Assembly: GCA_018434685.1 (NCBI GenBank)
Contig: JAHDOV010000004.1
Span: forward strand, 186,001 to 250,000
Direction: 5' to 3'
Length of the DNA: 64,000 nucleotides
Source: Deltaproteobacteria bacterium
GTDB taxonomy: Bacteria > Desulfobacterota > Desulfomonilia > UBA1062
Made by a program: the position numbers and the translations under genes. Each line of letters starts with the position of its first letter. Within the stretch, counting starts at the first letter, position 1. The notes under the pieces are model-generated. The model made no database searches. It had not been told where the DNA came from and saw only the letters and a program-made list of their open reading frames with translations. Of this stretch, positions 34,768 through 44,425 are shown one piece after another.

Positions 34768-37700
34768 ATGAGAACAGGTGTTTGCAGTGGAAGGATTTTT
34801 CCGCAGGCAGTGTATGTCATTATTCTGGGCCTTTTCCTGGCAGCAGGGTGCTCGTCGTCGAGTTCGGATACACCCGCGAACCAGTCCCTGATGAGTTTTG
34901 TCCCGGCGAGTTTTACCTACTATTCGGGAGGGCAGGAACAGGACCTCGAAATCTATCCTGAACGTATCGCCGTCAGTGTGGCCGATGGGGCAATGGATCA
35001 GCTGACGGTGTGGCTCCAGACTGATCCACTCATCCTGCAGCCGCCTGGGATCGAGGACATGGGCAGAAAGAACCTGGTGCTCGTGGGCCTGATCGAGGGT
35101 GCCACCGAAGGGCAGATCATCGAGCTGATCGCACGGCTGAACGCCAGCGGCCTGGTGGAATATGCCACCCCGGTCTTCGGCACCGAAGAAGAGATGACCC
35201 TCATCACCGATGAGTTGATCGTGCGCTTCCTCGATACCTGTTCCGTGGGTGAGATCGAGAACTATATCGCATCACAGGGCGCCACAATCATCGAGCGAGA
35301 CTTTCTCTGGCCCAAGTGCTACCGGCTGGCCTTCACCTCGGCCGGCGGGGTCAATGTGCTGGAGGTTGCCCGGGCATTTTATGAATCCGGCATGGCGGTC
35401 TTTGCGCATCCGGATTTCATTACCCTGACCACACCGCCGTGGCACACGATCGCCGAAGAGGACTTCGAAGGCGAATTTCCCAAGCCGGGCTGGAGCGTTT
35501 ATGATCTGAACCCGGCCGACGGCGAGTACTACTGGGGCAAGGTGCTGCGAACCGAGTACCCCATTGAAAACTGGGTATCAGATTCTCTCGGCAATTATCT
35601 GGGCTGGTGCTCCGCCGGCCACGCAGCGGGTCTGCCGGATAGAGATCCGGGAGAGAACTGTCCGGAAACCTATGCCCCCAACATGGATGCCTGGCTCGTT
35701 GTTGGCCCCCTGGACCTGTCGCAGGCCTATTGGGCGCAATTCAAGTACTGGACCGTCCATCCCCGCCTGTTTGACGGCGAGGTTGAACTGCTCGCATCAA
35801 CAGACGGAGAGACCTGGTCTCTGTTTGAACCCAGCACTATCTGGGGGTTTGAACGGGGAGACACCTACTCACTCGACAATGAAAGGAACCTGGGGGACCT
35901 GACCGGCCATGATGCTGTCTGGATCGCCTTGCGGTTTGTCAGTGACGGCGAGACATCCACGAGTTCTAATTGCCTGACCGGCTTGTTCGTCGATGACATC
36001 AGTGTTCAGGTCTCCAACCTGACGGTGGCGGAACCCATCACATCAGATCCCCTCTCGGCCCTGCAGTGGGGGCTTCGCAACACCGGCCAGTCCGGCGGCG
36101 AGGCAGGGTGGGACATCAATATAGAGCCTGCCTGGGCATACCTGGATGATAAACTTGGCGCCCTGTCATTTGACGATGAGGACAGCATCATCGTGGCTGT
36201 TCTCGACGAGGGGGTGGACCTCACCCATGAGGACCTCAACCTGGTGGCAGGCTATGACGCCACATACGATCCCGAAGATTCTGAGCGGGTGGACAGCCTC
36301 GGCGGACCGAACCCCTGGGACGGTCATGGCACGGCCTGTGCCGGGATCATCGGCGCGAAGAGCAACGATATCGGCATCGTGGGGGTGGCCCCCGGGGTAA
36401 AGATCATGCCGGTACGCATTGCCTTCAAACCTGATCCAAGTAACCCGCATTGGGTATTTACAGACAGCGATGCGGCCGAAGGTCTGCTCTGGGCTGCAAA
36501 CAACGGGGCACGGGTGATGAGTAACAGCTGGAGCAGTGGCAGTGATTATGATGTCATCCGTGAGGCAGTTCGCACGGTTACGGATATGGGGTGCGTTGTC
36601 GTTTGTGCATCGGGCAATTACGGTATGATGCAGGAGATACGCTATCCGGCAAAGTACGCTGAGACGATTGCCGTTGGAGCCATGAGCCCCTGCGGGGAGG
36701 GGAAAAACCCTTACAGTTGCGATAAGGAGGGATGGGGGAGCTGCTTTGGACCGGAAGTCGACGTGGTGGCCCCGGGCGTGAAGGTCTGCACCACGGACAT
36801 CACCGGTGAGGACGGGTACTTTCCAGGAGATGCGTACGGCCATTCGGGCAACTACTTCAAGTCGTTCAACGGAACATCCTCGGCAACTCCTCACTTGGCC
36901 GGGATCGCAACCCTCATGCTCAGCATCAATCCTGACCTGGCACCGGACGAGGTGAAGGATATCCTTCACCTGACAGCCGTGGATATCGAGGATGCCGGCT
37001 TTGACGAACAGACCGGCTATGGACTGGTGGATGCCTATGCGGCCGTGGCCCTGGCACACTTTTACGGCGATCTTTTGATTTCCCAGTTCTCTGTCTCCTC
37101 TCCGGCGGTAGTGGGAGAGGCGGTGCCGACAACCTGCCGGGTGGCAAACAGTTCTTTGGCGGCGCTTGGACCACTGACTGTGCGGGTATATCTGTCCAGT
37201 GACAGCCAGCTCGATGCCCAGGATATCGCGGTGGGAGAGACAACCACCACCATCAATCCGGGCAGTACTGAGCTCGATTTGAACCTTCTGGTCCCGGCTG
37301 AGACCACTCCCGGATCATACATACTGATCGTCTCTGTGGATGATGACGATGAGGTGCTGGAGACTGATGAGACCAACAATATGCACACCTTCCCGCTGCA
37401 GGTGATCGAAACGGCCTGTCTGGTGGTCAAGCCCGCCAGCGTGAATTTCGGCACGGTCGTGACCGGAGGCGGCAACCAGGTGAATGTGATGCTGAAAAAT
37501 GAGGGTGAAGGGCTGTTCGACACACTGGTGATCAGCGATATCTCTTTCAGCGGCGATGCCCTTTTCAATAATATTGAGTTTAACATCATTCCCACAACAC
37601 CGGTTGAACTGGGGATCAACGAATCCACCTGGCTCTGGCTGTATTTTATGCCGGAAACCGTCGGCACCTATTCCGGCACCATCACCATCACCAGCAACGA

Positions 37701-39999
37701 CCCGAATGCACCGACAACCATAATACTGCTTTCAGGAGTCGCTGTTGAACCGGTGCTGCACACCATTACGGCTACGGCCGGCTCTGGGGGCAGCATTTCA
37801 CCCCAGGGAGAGGTTGCAGTTCTCGATGGCTCGGACCGCACCTTCAGCATCACACCGGAGGCCTGCTACCATGTCTCGGATGTGGTGGTGGACGGGGCTT
37901 CGGTGGGTGCATGTACGAGCTACACAATCGAAAACATCACCGTAGACCACACCATCAGTGCGAGCTTTGCACTGACATACTTTGGTATTACCGCCAGTGC
38001 CGGCACTGGCGGCAGCATTTCGCCTTCAGGTTTTGTTCCGGTGGCCTGCGGCGGGGGCCGGACCTTTACCATCACCCCGAATGAGCACTACCACATCGCG
38101 AATGTGCTGATAGACGGCGCATCGGTAGGCACGCCTGCGAGCTACACTTTCAGCTCGGTAGATACCGTCCACACCATCCAGGCGGTTTTCGCCAGGGATA
38201 CATATAACCTGACCATCATACCGAGTGGCACCGGGACGGGCACCACCACGCCAACTGCCGGCATTCATACCTACGATTACGGCACCGTGGTAAATCTCAG
38301 TGCGAGCCCGTCGACTAATTCAACCTTTACCGGCTGGAGCGGGGATATTGATATGAGCGGCAACACCGTCACCATGGACGGCAACAAGAGTGTCACGGCA
38401 ACCTTTACCCTGAAGACCTTTACCATAACCGCTTCGTCCGGCGAAAACGGCACCATCGGTCCGAGCGGCAACACCACGGTCACCTACGGCAGCGACCAGG
38501 TCTACACCTTCACCCCGGCGGAGGGCTATGAGGTGGACACGGTCACGGTGGACGGTGAAACTACTACAGTGACAGGAAATACCTACACGTTCATGGATGT
38601 TACCGATAACCATACAATCAGTGTGACCTTCAAGGTCCTGGTTAAAGAGACGGCCTGGTCCAAGACCTATGGCCATGCCGACTGGTATACCGAATACCAC
38701 ACCTATGGGCTCGACATCACCGATGACGGCGGCTACGTGTTTGCCGCGCAGAATTCATATAATCTGACTGAAGAATATGGTTATGACTACTGGGTTGTCA
38801 GGCTTGGTGCTGATGGAAACATAATATGGGAACAGGGCATTGGCAGCATGGAATCCACTGCAGATGACCAACCCGAGGTGGTGCGCCAGACGTCTGACGG
38901 CGGCTTTATCGTGGCGGGAGATTCCTTTTCTTTCCATACCGGAAGCAGCTACTGTGATGCATGGGTGGTAAAGCTTTCGAGCTCCGGAACTATAGAATGG
39001 CAGTATACTTATGGCGGTACCAACTACGATGTTGCCTATGACCTTAAAGAAACTTTTAATGACCAGGGTGATTCCACCGGATACTTACTGAGCGGCTATA
39101 CCAGGTCGTTCGGAGCCGGCGGACGCGATGTCTGGCTGGTAAAGCTCGACACCTCGGGTGCAGTTGTCCAGGAAGTCGCCCTTGGTGGGACCGGGGACGA
39201 ATACGGCCGGGCTTTTGCTCCTACACCGGATGGCGGCTGCATCGTGGTGGCCGACACCCAGTCATTCGGAGCCGGCGGCCGGGATATCTGGGTTGTAAAG
39301 CTGAACAGCACCTGCAGCGTGGAGTGGGAAAAGACCCTCGGCGGAGCAGGGAATGAATACCCTTGTGCAGTAGTATGCGGCGATGATGGCGGGTACGTCG
39401 TAGGTGCCTACACCAATTCCTTTGGTGCCGGCGGGAATGATTTCTGGGCATTGAAGCTCGATTCCGGCGGCAACCTTCTGTGGCAATACACGTATGGTGG
39501 ATCAAATACCGATACCGCCCAGGACCTCGAAAAGACCGATGACGGCGGATACATCATGACCGGCTGGACCTTGTCCTTTGATGTGGATTCCTTTGATTCA
39601 TGGGTAGTGAAGCTCGATGGTGCAGGTCTCATCCAGTGGCAGAAGAGCTACAATGTCACCTATGATGACGGCACCTCGATCTGGAGCGGGAATGAATGGG
39701 GCTATGAAGTGGCTCAGACTGCTGACGGCGGGTATGTGGTTGCCGGAGACAGTGACGCCATGGATGCACGCAACGGCGATGCATGGATATTCAAGGTGGA
39801 TTCGACCGGCTCTCTCGGCTGCGGTATCGAGACGGATACTGATGCGACTGCTGATGGTACTGCTCCAGTGACGGTCTCAGACACCTCGGGCGAATCTTCT
39901 CTGATCACTTCTAGTGCTGTTGTGGGGGCAACCGCGTGTTCGGTATATAACGCCACGCCTGATGTCTCGACCCAGTGTTCGCTGGAGGAGGAGCCGTAA
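34768..39999 (+). CDS. Giant subtilisin-family (S8) surface lipoprotein with Ig-like and beta-propeller-like repeats
   Basis: A 1743-residue protein. The signal peptide ends in the lipobox LFLAAGCSSSSS. Next come a tandem fervidolysin-like prodomain (about 45-215) and a jelly-roll-like insert (about 220-420, ending GLFVDDISVQV). The S8 catalytic domain follows: Asp in VAVLDEGVDLTHEDLN, His in DGHGTACAGIIG, Ser in FNGTSSATPHLAG. After it lie a CARDB domain, an ASPM/SPD-2-like Ig domain (NFGTVVTGGGNQVN), about four B-repeat-like units (GGSISPxG, GYEVDTVTVDG) and six or seven repeats of DxWVVKLxxxGxxxW, probably a beta-propeller. The start at 34768 has GGAGAGGGGAG ahead of it. It is probably an exported protease or processing enzyme held at the outer membrane. 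Confidence 0.88.
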   Translation: MRTGVCSGRIFPQAVYVIILGLFLAAGCSSSSSDTPANQSLMSFVPASFTYYSGGQEQDLEIYPERIAVSVADGAMDQLTVWLQTDPLILQPPGIEDMGRKNLVLVGLIEGATEGQIIELIARLNASGLVEYATPVFGTEEEMTLITDELIVRFLDTCSVGEIENYIASQGATIIERDFLWPKCYRLAFTSAGGVNVLEVARAFYESGMAVFAHPDFITLTTPPWHTIAEEDFEGEFPKPGWSVYDLNPADGEYYWGKVLRTEYPIENWVSDSLGNYLGWCSAGHAAGLPDRDPGENCPETYAPNMDAWLVVGPLDLSQAYWAQFKYWTVHPRLFDGEVELLASTDGETWSLFEPSTIWGFERGDTYSLDNERNLGDLTGHDAVWIALRFVSDGETSTSSNCLTGLFVDDISVQVSNLTVAEPITSDPLSALQWGLRNTGQSGGEAGWDINIEPAWAYLDDKLGALSFDDEDSIIVAVLDEGVDLTHEDLNLVAGYDATYDPEDSERVDSLGGPNPWDGHGTACAGIIGAKSNDIGIVGVAPGVKIMPVRIAFKPDPSNPHWVFTDSDAAEGLLWAANNGARVMSNSWSSGSDYDVIREAVRTVTDMGCVVVCASGNYGMMQEIRYPAKYAETIAVGAMSPCGEGKNPYSCDKEGWGSCFGPEVDVVAPGVKVCTTDITGEDGYFPGDAYGHSGNYFKSFNGTSSATPHLAGIATLMLSINPDLAPDEVKDILHLTAVDIEDAGFDEQTGYGLVDAYAAVALAHFYGDLLISQFSVSSPAVVGEAVPTTCRVANSSLAALGPLTVRVYLSSDSQLDAQDIAVGETTTTINPGSTELDLNLLVPAETTPGSYILIVSVDDDDEVLETDETNNMHTFPLQVIETACLVVKPASVNFGTVVTGGGNQVNVMLKNEGEGLFDTLVISDISFSGDALFNNIEFNIIPTTPVELGINESTWLWLYFMPETVGTYSGTITITSNDPNAPTTIILLSGVAVEPVLHTITATAGSGGSISPQGEVAVLDGSDRTFSITPEACYHVSDVVVDGASVGACTSYTIENITVDHTISASFALTYFGITASAGTGGSISPSGFVPVACGGGRTFTITPNEHYHIANVLIDGASVGTPASYTFSSVDTVHTIQAVFARDTYNLTIIPSGTGTGTTTPTAGIHTYDYGTVVNLSASPSTNSTFTGWSGDIDMSGNTVTMDGNKSVTATFTLKTFTITASSGENGTIGPSGNTTVTYGSDQVYTFTPAEGYEVDTVTVDGETTTVTGNTYTFMDVTDNHTISVTFKVLVKETAWSKTYGHADWYTEYHTYGLDITDDGGYVFAAQNSYNLTEEYGYDYWVVRLGADGNIIWEQGIGSMESTADDQPEVVRQTSDGGFIVAGDSFSFHTGSSYCDAWVVKLSSSGTIEWQYTYGGTNYDVAYDLKETFNDQGDSTGYLLSGYTRSFGAGGRDVWLVKLDTSGAVVQEVALGGTGDEYGRAFAPTPDGGCIVVADTQSFGAGGRDIWVVKLNSTCSVEWEKTLGGAGNEYPCAVVCGDDGGYVVGAYTNSFGAGGNDFWALKLDSGGNLLWQYTYGGSNTDTAQDLEKTDDGGYIMTGWTLSFDVDSFDSWVVKLDGAGLIQWQKSYNVTYDDGTSIWSGNEWGYEVAQTADGGYVVAGDSDAMDARNGDAWIFKVDSTGSLGCGIETDTDATADGTAPVTVSDTSGESSLITSSAVVGATACSVYNATPDVSTQCSLEEEP

Positions 40000-40233
40000 G
40001 AGAAGAGGGGCTGCATGGTTCAATAAACTCATATTTCTGGGACGTTGTGCTGCAGGGCAAGGGTAAAATAGTTCATATTATTTGGCAAACTATTACCGCA
40101 TTGGAGCAACCGCGTTCATTTCAGAAAAGCCAACTGACTGGAATCCTTCATGAGAGCCTTCGGCATACAACTTGCCAGAGAATTTCTGTACCGTTTCTTC
40201 TGCACACTACACAACAAGGAGGAGAGATTTTTT

Positions 40234-42084
40234 ATGAAAGCATTACGATGCTGTTTCTGGATCGGAATTTTTTCCATCGTACTGATGACCGGTGCCTGCA
40301 AGTTCGGAAACGTCAGCATGACCATCCTGCAGACCTCGGATGTTCATCACCATGCGAGCGGATACGGGCCGTTTCTCGATTACACACCCCTCGATACTGC
40401 TGACGAAGACTGCGTCCTGGGCGGATATGCCAGGCTTGGTGCCCTGATCAAGGACATCCGGGCCAAGCAGGCAAGAAAGGGTGTCCCAACCCTGCTCTTC
40501 GATTCCGGGGATTTTCTCATGGGAACGGTCTATGACCTCACGGCTGACAATCCCATAGCGATGCAGTTCTTCAGCCAGATGGGCTATAATGCCGTGACCC
40601 TGGGCAATCACGAGTTCGACTGGTCGCCCCAAGGCCTGGCCATGCTGCTGATGAATGCCAGGGCGAACGGGTTCAGCGTGCCGGTGGTGGCAACCAACGC
40701 AGTAACAGACCCGGACGACCCCGGCGATGACGGCGTGGAGTATCTGTGCGCCACAGGTGCTATCGTGAACAAGACGATCATCGAACTGCCTGGCGGGGGC
40801 AAGGTGGGGATCCTCGGGCTCATGGGAGAAGATGCCGATGAGAAGGCCCCGGTTGCACCGCCGGTGACGTTCAACCACGACTATGCCTTCATACAGGGGT
40901 GCGTGGATGACCTGAGGAACAATGATGGCGTCCATCTGGTCGTGGTGTTGTCCCACGGCGGTGTTGAGCAAGACGGCACCGGGGACGACGCAGACCTGGC
41001 AGCCAATGTCACGGGCATCGACATCATTGCCTCCGGGCATTTCCATACTGCCACCCACGAGGCACAGGTTGCTGGCCCCTCGGAAACCATCATCTTTTCT
41101 CCGGGCGAATACGGGGAATATCTCAGCAGGCTGGACATCACCTACAACATCTTTCTGAGAAAGATCGTCAAGTACACGTTCACCCTCATTGAGGTGGATG
41201 ATACAACCGCAGGTGATCCGGCAACACAGGGCCTGGTTGACGGGTACCATGCCGAAATCAACGCCGACCTGGCAGAAAATCTCGACATTCAGCTGGACAG
41301 CCCCATCACGGCGACAACGTTCGACCTGGAAAAAGCCCCGCTGCAGGTATCGGGAATCGGCAGCCTGTGCGCAGATTCTCTCCGCGCTGTTGCCAGCAAA
41401 CTCGCGTCCTTGAACGGCGGAATCCCCTGCGATGTCAGCATCGTTGCCAGCGGGGTCATCCGCGATGACATCTATCCGGGCAGGAGCGGCGTCGTCACGT
41501 TTTCGGACGTGTTTAACATGCTTCCCCTGGGCCTTTCTCCCTACGACCCCTCTGTGCCCGGGTATCCGCTCATGTCGATCTATGCCTCTGCAGCGGACAT
41601 CTACAAGATCTGTGAAGTCGGGCTCACCTTCGCGCCGATGATGGGATCCGATTATTACCTGAATTTCTCGGGCATAAAGATCGATTATAACCCGGCATAT
41701 GCCCAGATGCTCCAGGGTGTGCGGGCGGTATATGTATGTCCTGTCGATGACACCTTGAACCTGGCTGAGGGCACCCTCCTCGACCCCGCTGATACCGGGT
41801 TATACCATATCGTGGTGGACCTCTACGCGCTGCAGATGCTCAATGTGGTCAACAACTACCTGATACCGGCCGGGATCGCACCTGTCGTGCCCAGGGATGC
41901 TGACGGCAATCCCGTTGATTTCTCGAATTTGATCGGGTACCGCATCGATGCCGGCGGCGGTCAGGAGCTCAAGGAATGGATGGCTCCGCTGAAGTATCTG
42001 CCCGGCCTGGGGGGGAGTATCCCAGCAGGCGTGTACGGGCCTGGCGGCACGTTCACGCAGCGGGTCAACTTCGTAGCATATTAA
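40234..42084 (+). CDS. 5'-nucleotidase/UshA-type metallophosphoesterase lipoprotein
   Basis: A 616-residue exported enzyme. The signal ends near VLMTGACKFG (probable lipobox). Metal-binding motifs of the calcineurin-like fold are in order: ILQTSDVHHH, LLFDSGDFL, TLGNHEFDWS, VLSHGG and ASGHFHTATHE. The C-terminal 5_nucleotid_C domain starts near residue 340 (SPITATTFDLEKAPLQ; SGVIRDDI). Such enzymes hydrolyse nucleotides or UDP-sugars in the periplasm for phosphate or nucleoside scavenging. The ATG at 40234 follows AAGGAGGAGA by 8 bases; a frame from 40150 would spoil the signal peptide. The 234 bp after the subtilase hold nothing I can name. Confidence 0.88.
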   Translation: MKALRCCFWIGIFSIVLMTGACKFGNVSMTILQTSDVHHHASGYGPFLDYTPLDTADEDCVLGGYARLGALIKDIRAKQARKGVPTLLFDSGDFLMGTVYDLTADNPIAMQFFSQMGYNAVTLGNHEFDWSPQGLAMLLMNARANGFSVPVVATNAVTDPDDPGDDGVEYLCATGAIVNKTIIELPGGGKVGILGLMGEDADEKAPVAPPVTFNHDYAFIQGCVDDLRNNDGVHLVVVLSHGGVEQDGTGDDADLAANVTGIDIIASGHFHTATHEAQVAGPSETIIFSPGEYGEYLSRLDITYNIFLRKIVKYTFTLIEVDDTTAGDPATQGLVDGYHAEINADLAENLDIQLDSPITATTFDLEKAPLQVSGIGSLCADSLRAVASKLASLNGGIPCDVSIVASGVIRDDIYPGRSGVVTFSDVFNMLPLGLSPYDPSVPGYPLMSIYASAADIYKICEVGLTFAPMMGSDYYLNFSGIKIDYNPAYAQMLQGVRAVYVCPVDDTLNLAEGTLLDPADTGLYHIVVDLYALQMLNVVNNYLIPAGIAPVVPRDADGNPVDFSNLIGYRIDAGGGQELKEWMAPLKYLPGLGGSIPAGVYGPGGTFTQRVNFVAY

Positions 42085-42103
42085 AAAGTTCCACAAAAAA
42101 AGC

Positions 42104-42163
42104 AATCAGGGCCTTTCCCCTGCTGACAGGGAGTCAGGAGGGACAAAGGCCCTGATTTTTTTT
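42104..42163 (+). terminator. Intrinsic terminator of the nucleotidase gene
   Basis: AATCAGGGCCTTT (42104-42116) and AAAGGCCCTGATT (42145-42157) form a perfect 13-bp stem, followed by a run of T to 42163. An A-run precedes the stem, so it could also work on the minus strand. It starts 20 bp after the stop codon. Confidence 0.85.
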
Positions 42164-42270
42164 AAAACCATGCGAGTACTTTGAGGAAATGCGGGTTCAC
42201 CATCATATTTCTCTGAATTCCCAACTAAGGCATTAACATTTCGACCCATCTCGTGTAAGAAGAATACGAG

Positions 42271-42672
42271 ATGAAAATCTGCTACGAGCCCATAGGGGTA
42301 ATGCACTGCGAACTGGACAGTGCAGAACAGGCTCCCCGATTCTACAACATATCCGACGTAAAGGGGACCATCGAGATATTTAAACCCTTTGTCGAGGGGC
42401 TCGACAGCATCGAGGAGTACGAGCACATCGTGGTGCTGTTTCACTTCCACCTCTCCAAGGGGTATGCGCTCAGACAGACAAGCCCGGCAGGTAAGCTCAA
42501 GGGGGTATTCAGCCTGTGTTCTCCCATGCGGCCCAACGGCATCGGCATGTCGATCCTGAGACTCATCAGGGTGGAGCCGCCGTTTCTCTTTGTGAACCAT
42601 GTGGACATGGTGGACGGTACGCCCATCCTCGATATAAAACCCTATAAACCCTTGGCGGAGAGTCAGTCTTGA
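42271..42672 (+). CDS. TrmO/TsaA-like tRNA methyltransferase domain protein
   Basis: A 133-residue beta-barrel protein of the TsaA (UPF0066) family. Landmarks: YEPIGVMHCELDS, EEYEHIVVLFHFHLS, GVFSLCSPMRPNGIGMSILRL and LDIKPYKP. E. coli TrmO uses S-adenosylmethionine to methylate t6A at position 37 of threonine tRNAs. This protein has only the core domain and lacks the C-terminal extension of TrmO, so activity on tRNA is a family-based guess. Confidence 0.85.
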   Translation: MKICYEPIGVMHCELDSAEQAPRFYNISDVKGTIEIFKPFVEGLDSIEEYEHIVVLFHFHLSKGYALRQTSPAGKLKGVFSLCSPMRPNGIGMSILRLIRVEPPFLFVNHVDMVDGTPILDIKPYKPLAESQS

Positions 42673-42692
42673 TGAACAACGCCTCCTCGCGG

Positions 42693-42714
42693 TTCAATAT
42701 GGATTGAATTTTTT
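42693..42714 (+). terminator. AT-rich hairpin with six T after the TrmO-like gene
   Basis: TTCAAT-ATGG-ATTGAA followed directly by TTTTTT, 20 bp after the stop codon. The stem is weak (A-T rich), so termination would be partial. Confidence 0.4.
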
Positions 42715-42768
42715 CGCCTGATATGGTTTTACAGCACTTGATAATTTTAGCTAACTGGGGGTGTGTAG

Positions 42769-44415
42769 TTGATTTATAATATGATGTTCGCGACGCTCGG
42801 CGGACTGGGTCTTTTTCTCTTCGGCATGCATATCATGTCGGATTCCCTCCAGAGGATTGCCGGCGTAAGGCTTCGGCGCATCCTGGAGAGGATCACCACC
42901 AACCGGGTGATAGCTGTCCTTGCCGGTACGGCTATTACCGCCATCATCCAGAGCTCCAGCGCCACGACCGTTATGGTTGTCGGCCTGGTCAATGCCGGCC
43001 TCATGACGCTGATGCAGGCAGTAGGCGTGGTTATCGGCGCAAACATCGGCACCACCATAACGGCCCAGATCATCGCCTTCAAGCTCACGGATATTGCGCT
43101 GCCCCTGATCGGTATCGGTATGTTCACGAAGCTTCTGTGCAAGCGGGAATCGTTCAAGTACTGGGGCGATTTTATCCTCGGCTTCGGATTGTTGTTCTAT
43201 GGTCTGCTCGTGATGAAAACCGGGGTGATGCCCCTGCGGTCAGCGCCGTGGGTGAGTGAATTCTTTGTCCACTTTTCCACCTCTCCGCTCCCGGGCGTAA
43301 TCGTGGGGACCCTGGTGACCATGCTCTTCCAGAGCAGTTCGGCCACTGTCGGTCTCGTCATCGCCCTGGCATCGACCGGGGTGGTCGATTTCTACGGGGC
43401 GGCGGCGCTCGTACTCGGCGACAATATCGGCACGACCATTACGGCTCAGCTCGCGTCCATCGGCACGAACGTCTCGGCCAAGCGGGTTGCCCGGGCACAC
43501 CTCCTGTTCAATGTCTTCGGGGTGTGCATCATCCTGCTCATCTTCCCCCTGTTCGTGCGGTTCGTCGATTTCATCACCCCGGGAGATCCTTCACTGGCCG
43601 TTAATGGCGGTCTGCCCTACAGCGCGAGGCACATAGCCAACTTCCACACCATCTTCAATGTGACGAACTGCCTCATCTTCCTGCCGCTGATGGAGCTGCT
43701 CGCGAAGATATCCACCTTCCTGGTCCCCGGAGAGGAAAGCGTGAGGACCTACCGGCTGGAGTCACTCGGACCGAAGATATTCGAGACCCCGTCATTTGCA
43801 CTCGATGAGGCGAAGGAGGAAGTGGACTACATGGGCAGAGAGGTGTTCAAGATGTTCGCCCTGTCGGAAAATGCCCTTATCGACAACAAGGGGACGGACA
43901 AGATGTTCGGAGACGTCATGGAAAAAGAGGATCTGGTGGACTCCCTCCAGCAGGAGATCAACCACTACCTGACCGATCTGTCCCGTCAGTCCATTACCGA
44001 ACACCAGTCAAAAGAGATCTTTTCCATGCTCCAGATGGTGAGCAACCTCGAGAGGATCGGAGATCACTGCGAGAGTATTGCAAAGCTCTGTAAGAAGAGG
44101 AATGAATTCGGGATCGAATTTTCCTATGAAGGGAGAAACGAGATATCCGAGATCTACCACCACACGCAGGAATATCTCAGGACCATCATCGAGGCGATAA
44201 AAGAAACACCCCAGAATCTGATGGATGTGGTACGGGGATTTGAGCCGAAACTGAACGCCATGCGGTGGGAGATGAGGATAAACCACATGGAACGTCTCAA
44301 AAAATCCGCCTGCACGGCTGATGCAGGTCTCGTGTATGTCGATATCCTCACCAGTTTCGAAAAGATCGGCGACCATGCATTCAATATCGCAGAATCGCTC
44401 TCAGGGCTGAAGTAA
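42769..44415 (+). CDS. Na/Pi cotransporter family protein with C-terminal PhoU-like domain
   Basis: A 548-residue protein of the NptA/YjbB family. Two copies of the signature QSSSAT occur in inverted-topology halves (IIQSSSATTVMVVGL near 60; MLFQSSSATVGLVIAL near 187), each followed by GANIGTTIT or GDNIGTTIT. About eight to nine membrane helices fill residues 1-320. Residues ~345-548 resemble PhoU helices (MVSNLERIGDHCESIAKL; FEKIGDHAFNIAE). It should export or import phosphate with sodium. The TTG at 42769 follows a GGGGGTG string at ribosome-site distance; ATG codons at 42781 and 42784 are alternatives. Confidence 0.92.
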   Translation: MIYNMMFATLGGLGLFLFGMHIMSDSLQRIAGVRLRRILERITTNRVIAVLAGTAITAIIQSSSATTVMVVGLVNAGLMTLMQAVGVVIGANIGTTITAQIIAFKLTDIALPLIGIGMFTKLLCKRESFKYWGDFILGFGLLFYGLLVMKTGVMPLRSAPWVSEFFVHFSTSPLPGVIVGTLVTMLFQSSSATVGLVIALASTGVVDFYGAAALVLGDNIGTTITAQLASIGTNVSAKRVARAHLLFNVFGVCIILLIFPLFVRFVDFITPGDPSLAVNGGLPYSARHIANFHTIFNVTNCLIFLPLMELLAKISTFLVPGEESVRTYRLESLGPKIFETPSFALDEAKEEVDYMGREVFKMFALSENALIDNKGTDKMFGDVMEKEDLVDSLQQEINHYLTDLSRQSITEHQSKEIFSMLQMVSNLERIGDHCESIAKLCKKRNEFGIEFSYEGRNEISEIYHHTQEYLRTIIEAIKETPQNLMDVVRGFEPKLNAMRWEMRINHMERLKKSACTADAGLVYVDILTSFEKIGDHAFNIAESLSGLK

Positions 44416-44425
44416 GGAGGACACC

